This document shows positions 20,928-23,473 of a stretch of 23,473 nt of DNA, in pieces. Origin of the DNA: Oscillospiraceae bacterium (lineage in GTDB: Bacteria > Bacillota > Clostridia > Oscillospirales > Ruminococcaceae); NCBI GenBank assembly GCA_003531585.1, contig DQFX01000006.1, positions 1 through 23,473 on the forward strand. Reading direction: 5' to 3'. A program made the position numbers and the translations under genes. Positions within the stretch are counted from its first letter, which is position 1; every line of letters begins with the position of its first letter. Below the pieces are notes generated by a model. It saw only the letters and a program-made list of their open reading frames with translations. It had not been told where the DNA came from and did no database searches.

Positions 20928-23273
20928 TCAGAAGCTCAGCAGCACGCGAATGAAGCACATGTAATAGTATATGAACCAGGTCGGCATTTTCTCAAGCTTA
21001 GCGAGCTTTTCACGGCTGAATTTCATGTTTCTCCAGCCAAGCTTGAATGCAAGGCGGTGATTCCACTTGCACTTGCCGGAGACATCAACATTAAGCTTCC
21101 TTCCCATCTTTTCGAACATTTCCTGCTTCGCCTTTGCCGCGTTGAACTTGAATACCAGAGCACGCTTCTGGCTGCGAAGCATTTTGCTGTCGTCGATACG
21201 CGAAGCAACTATCGCGCCGTCGTCCACAGCGGACTGGAACGCCTCCATTGCGCGCTCGCTTCGGATAACGCAGCTTGTGTGCTTTATCGGATTCTTCTTC
21301 ATTTCCTTGAGCCAGATATCGCCGAAGCTGATATCCGCAGAGTTGCAGTAATGATCCTGGCAGACCATGCAGCTCTCCCGGCTGAAGAAGTACGCGTTTT
21401 TGTATGCGCATATCGTCTTGGGGTAGCTGAGGGTCTTTTCGCTGCCGTCCTCGTACTGCACGGTGGAAAGTCCGCGCCAGTGACCACGGCGGTAGTACAG
21501 CCTCTTTGCGCCCTCAAGGGAGATTTTCTTCTTCCTCAGCGGAACTAACGTTGCATTCTCGCTGTGACTTCCGCTGCAATAAAGTCCGAGCTTCAGCACG
21601 ACCTTTTCTTTCAGCGCTGGCTCCTTTTCAAGCATTGCGGTGAACGCTCTCATCTGGCAAGGGACGAGTACTACGGCAAGCTTTCCGTTGAACTCACGGA
21701 GCATATCAACGTGCTTCATCAGCGGCATGTACATGTATACCGACGAGGAGCTTTCCATAAGTTCCTCCCTGGTTGTCGCGATGAACGTCTTGTATCCCAG
21801 CTTTCCGTCCTTTATCTCGCTTCTTGTGACCCACGCGCCGTCTATCTCTCCCGTTTCGAGCATATGGCACAGCAGAGCCGTCACCATACCGCCGGAAGCC
21901 GCATTAGCGCGGATATTCCCGTCAGCGGCATAGCCCATTCGCGCGCATATATGTTCGCCCATGTAGAACTCCGGACGGTTAAAATCAAGCAGCTTGACCT
22001 TTTTCGGCTTAGCGTAGACCTTGTCTATCTCCTCGCTGATGAAGCGGATATTGTCACGGCTGCTCTCCAGCACGGCAGGGAGGTTCTCCTTTATTTTCTC
22101 GCGTATATTCTGGCTCTCGGAAATGAACCCCATGAACTTTGTTTTCAGGGAGTCAAGCTCCAGCGCGGAAAAATCCACCGCGTACTCGCCAAGCCCGAAC
22201 ATATCGAGGACTTCCTTATACTTGTGGCTCCAGCCGACGAGCAGCACCGGAGTGCATTTTTCCAGAGCGCCTATCATTGCATGGAATCGGGAAGCTACCA
22301 GTACTTCGCAGCGTGCCAGTAGCTCGCGTATCTCCTCGGGAGCCATTTCGCGCGGCTCCCACATTACCTTTGTCTTGTCCCGGACTGCATTATAGACCTC
22401 GGTGCAGATGATGAGGTCGTTGTTGCGGGGCTTCTCGCTGCCTTCGCGGGCAGCGTTGGCTATCAGAAGCACGTTATAGTCCTGCTCATTGAGCCAGTTG
22501 ATGAACTGGATCATACAACCGCGGTAGTCCCTGCCCATTTTTTCGCATTTTCCCTGGACTACGCTGCTTATCGACAGCGCGACAACTCTCTTGTGGAAGA
22601 ACGGGCTGTCTTCGCAGAGCTTCTGCACTTTTTCGGCATAAAATTCGCTGTCGGGCATGGAGAATGCTCCATCGGCGCAGAGCTTCACGTTTTCGGTGAC
22701 GCCTATTCCGGCTAGGTTGTCCTGGGTGATTTTTCCGCGTGCGCAGATGAGCTTTATCTTCGGAAGTATCCACTTTGCAAGGAACTTATTCCAGCCGTTC
22801 TTGAACGTACCAAGCGCCTGGGAGTACTTAACGACGGGAACTCCGCAAAGCATGGGAACCGCTGCGCATACGAACGCGTAAGTATTCATGATGAAGCCGC
22901 GGCTGTCCACGAATGAGATTCCCGCCTCGTCGATAACTATGTCGCACTGGGAATACGCCTTGATTATCTTATCCATTTGCAGGAGCTTCCGGAACGGCGG
23001 AATGAACCGCAGGAAGCTGTAAAGTATGGAAAGCGGGAAAGCCAGGAACAGAAGGCGCTCCGGCTTTGCGTTGACTACTTTTATAAAATCGTATTTCTCG
23101 GGCATTTCAGCGATGAGCTTACGGTCTGCACCGGGGTATGTGGACATCAGGAATATATTGAGTTTCTCGCCGTAGCGCTCCCTGAGCTGCTTTATGGAGC
23201 TCTGAAGCATGGCTGCGGCTCCCTTGTTTCCGCTGAAGCAGGCGGCGGTTATAGCGATGTTTATTGGTTTCAT
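20928..23273 (-). CDS. Polysaccharide pyruvyl transferase fused to FrhB-like domain
   Basis: The 781-residue protein joins two families. Residues 1 to about 415 match polysaccharide pyruvyl transferase (CsaB/WcaK type), which adds ketal pyruvate from phosphoenolpyruvate to surface sugars. The GNKGAAAML loop is at 15-23, DEAGISFVD at 115-123 and ASRFHAMIGALE at 327-338. Residues 440-700 match the coenzyme F420 hydrogenase/dehydrogenase beta-subunit family: ASGGMVTAL (459-467), PCQMRAF (538-544), CMVCQDHYC (Cys635, 638, 643) and SFGDIW (649-654). The N-terminal ferredoxin domain usual in the latter is missing. About 80 basic residues follow. No signal peptide is present. It begins at ATG 23273 after AAAGGAAG and is transcribed from the promoter at 23322-23350, with the flippase-like gene 13 bp downstream. 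Confidence 0.88.
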   Translation of the reverse strand: MKPINIAITAACFSGNKGAAAMLQSSIKQLRERYGEKLNIFLMSTYPGADRKLIAEMPEKYDFIKVVNAKPERLLFLAFPLSILYSFLRFIPPFRKLLQMDKIIKAYSQCDIVIDEAGISFVDSRGFIMNTYAFVCAAVPMLCGVPVVKYSQALGTFKNGWNKFLAKWILPKIKLICARGKITQDNLAGIGVTENVKLCADGAFSMPDSEFYAEKVQKLCEDSPFFHKRVVALSISSVVQGKCEKMGRDYRGCMIQFINWLNEQDYNVLLIANAAREGSEKPRNNDLIICTEVYNAVRDKTKVMWEPREMAPEEIRELLARCEVLVASRFHAMIGALEKCTPVLLVGWSHKYKEVLDMFGLGEYAVDFSALELDSLKTKFMGFISESQNIREKIKENLPAVLESSRDNIRFISEEIDKVYAKPKKVKLLDFNRPEFYMGEHICARMGYAADGNIRANAASGGMVTALLCHMLETGEIDGAWVTRSEIKDGKLGYKTFIATTREELMESSSSVYMYMPLMKHVDMLREFNGKLAVVLVPCQMRAFTAMLEKEPALKEKVVLKLGLYCSGSHSENATLVPLRKKKISLEGAKRLYYRRGHWRGLSTVQYEDGSEKTLSYPKTICAYKNAYFFSRESCMVCQDHYCNSADISFGDIWLKEMKKNPIKHTSCVIRSERAMEAFQSAVDDGAIVASRIDDSKMLRSQKRALVFKFNAAKAKQEMFEKMGRKLNVDVSGKCKWNHRLAFKLGWRNMKFSREKLAKLEKMPTWFIYYYMCFIRVLLSF

Positions 23274-23311
23274 CTATGTGCGCTTCCTTTACTTTTCGAT
23301 TTTGTATAGCA

Positions 23312-23328
23312 ATACAATGATATTGTAT
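23312..23328. promoter_or_regulatory. Inverted repeat over the -10 box, candidate operator
   Basis: ATACAAT (23312-23318), GAT, ATTGTAT (23322-23328) form a 7-bp inverted repeat with a 3-bp centre. It covers the -10 box and the expected start of the pyruvyl transferase promoter. Its position suits a repressor site; no matching regulator is visible in the window. Confidence 0.4.
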
Positions 23329-23350
23329 CACATAAGTGCTTATTTGTCAA
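23322..23350 (-). promoter_or_regulatory. Sigma-A promoter of the polysaccharide unit
   Basis: On the minus strand a perfect TTGACA (23345-23350) and TACAAT (23322-23327) are 17 bp apart, with a leader of about 42 nt before the fusion gene. Confidence 0.85.
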
Positions 23351-23411
23351 AAGAAAAGTTTGTGAAAAGATTGCTGGAATGATAAACTAGAATTTAGCGG
23401 CGTAGTGTGCT

Positions 23412-23440
23412 TCCGAAACAGTCCGCCGGACTGTTTCGGA
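23412..23440. repeat. Perfect 14-bp-arm inverted repeat
   Basis: The arms 23412-23425 and 23427-23440 are exact reverse complements around a single C. No T-run follows on either strand, so it is not a standard terminator. It lies in the 23351-23473 stretch, which holds no gene that I can see. Confidence 0.9.
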
Positions 23441-23443
23441 GGA

Positions 23444-23455
23444 TAGTCATGACTA
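23444..23455. repeat. 12-bp palindrome
   Basis: TAGTCATGACTA is a perfect palindrome 3 bp beyond the large inverted repeat. It could be a protein-binding site for a promoter beyond the window edge. Confidence 0.7.
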
Positions 23456-23473
23456 GATTTTATATGTTGCTTG

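Noticed and set aside
23412..23440. The right-edge hairpin as an intrinsic terminator
   Set aside because: No T-run follows on either strand.
1..23473. CRISPR array, prophage, toxin-antitoxin or defence genes
   Set aside because: No regular spaced repeats, integrase, structural phage gene or recognised defence domain was found on either strand.

Overview
The window reads as chromosomal DNA of a spore-forming, moderately GC-rich Firmicute of class Clostridia, most likely an Oscillospiraceae/Ruminococcaceae-type gut bacterium (inference). The reasons are a spoVAC-spoVAD-spoVAE operon, a CwlD-type cortex amidase, a ComFB protein, a DUF6472-like Cys-rich protein, strong AAGGAGG-type ribosome sites and sigma-A promoters with 17-bp spacers. 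No phage, insertion sequence, CRISPR array, tRNA or rRNA was seen.

Layout from left to right. (1) 1-206: a sigma-A promoter feeds a roughly 160-nt structured non-coding RNA whose 3' closing arm overlaps the end of the convergent cwlD gene. (2) 194-2678: cwlD (minus), then radA and a small Cys-rich protein (plus). (3) 2711-5210: comFB (minus, own promoter), then the spoVAC-D-E dipicolinate channel operon and a terminator. (4) 5315-6831: an ECF transporter S component followed by coaX, probably a pantothenate uptake and phosphorylation pair. (5) 6838-13023, minus strand: a tight operon nadE - unknown membrane protein - Gx transporter - polA - rimI behind one clear promoter. (6) 13059-14781, minus: guaB with its own promoter and a leader containing an intrinsic terminator, which suggests transcription attenuation by an unidentified riboswitch-like RNA. 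(7) 14887-19260, plus: rpe followed by three overlapping Rnf-type membrane genes (D, E, A) and an anchored glycoside-hydrolase-like protein. (8) 19285-19807: yajC as a single-gene unit. (9) 19894-23350, minus: a polysaccharide pyruvyl transferase/FrhB-like fusion followed by a flippase-like membrane protein, which looks like a cell-surface polysaccharide unit. (10) 23351-23473: no gene, but a perfect 14-bp-arm inverted repeat and a 12-bp palindrome.

The most interesting items are as follows. First, the Rnf-like D-E-A set lacks B, C and G, and three of the four Cys residues that normally hold the intramembrane [2Fe-2S] cluster are replaced. That points to a repurposed membrane module rather than a normal Rnf complex. 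Second, the structured RNA at the left edge resembles, from memory, the raiA-motif class. Third, the guaB leader attenuator fits no riboswitch class I can name. Fourth, a pyruvyl transferase is fused to an FrhB-like domain that has lost its ferredoxin part. Family names come from motif recognition by eye; no database search was run.
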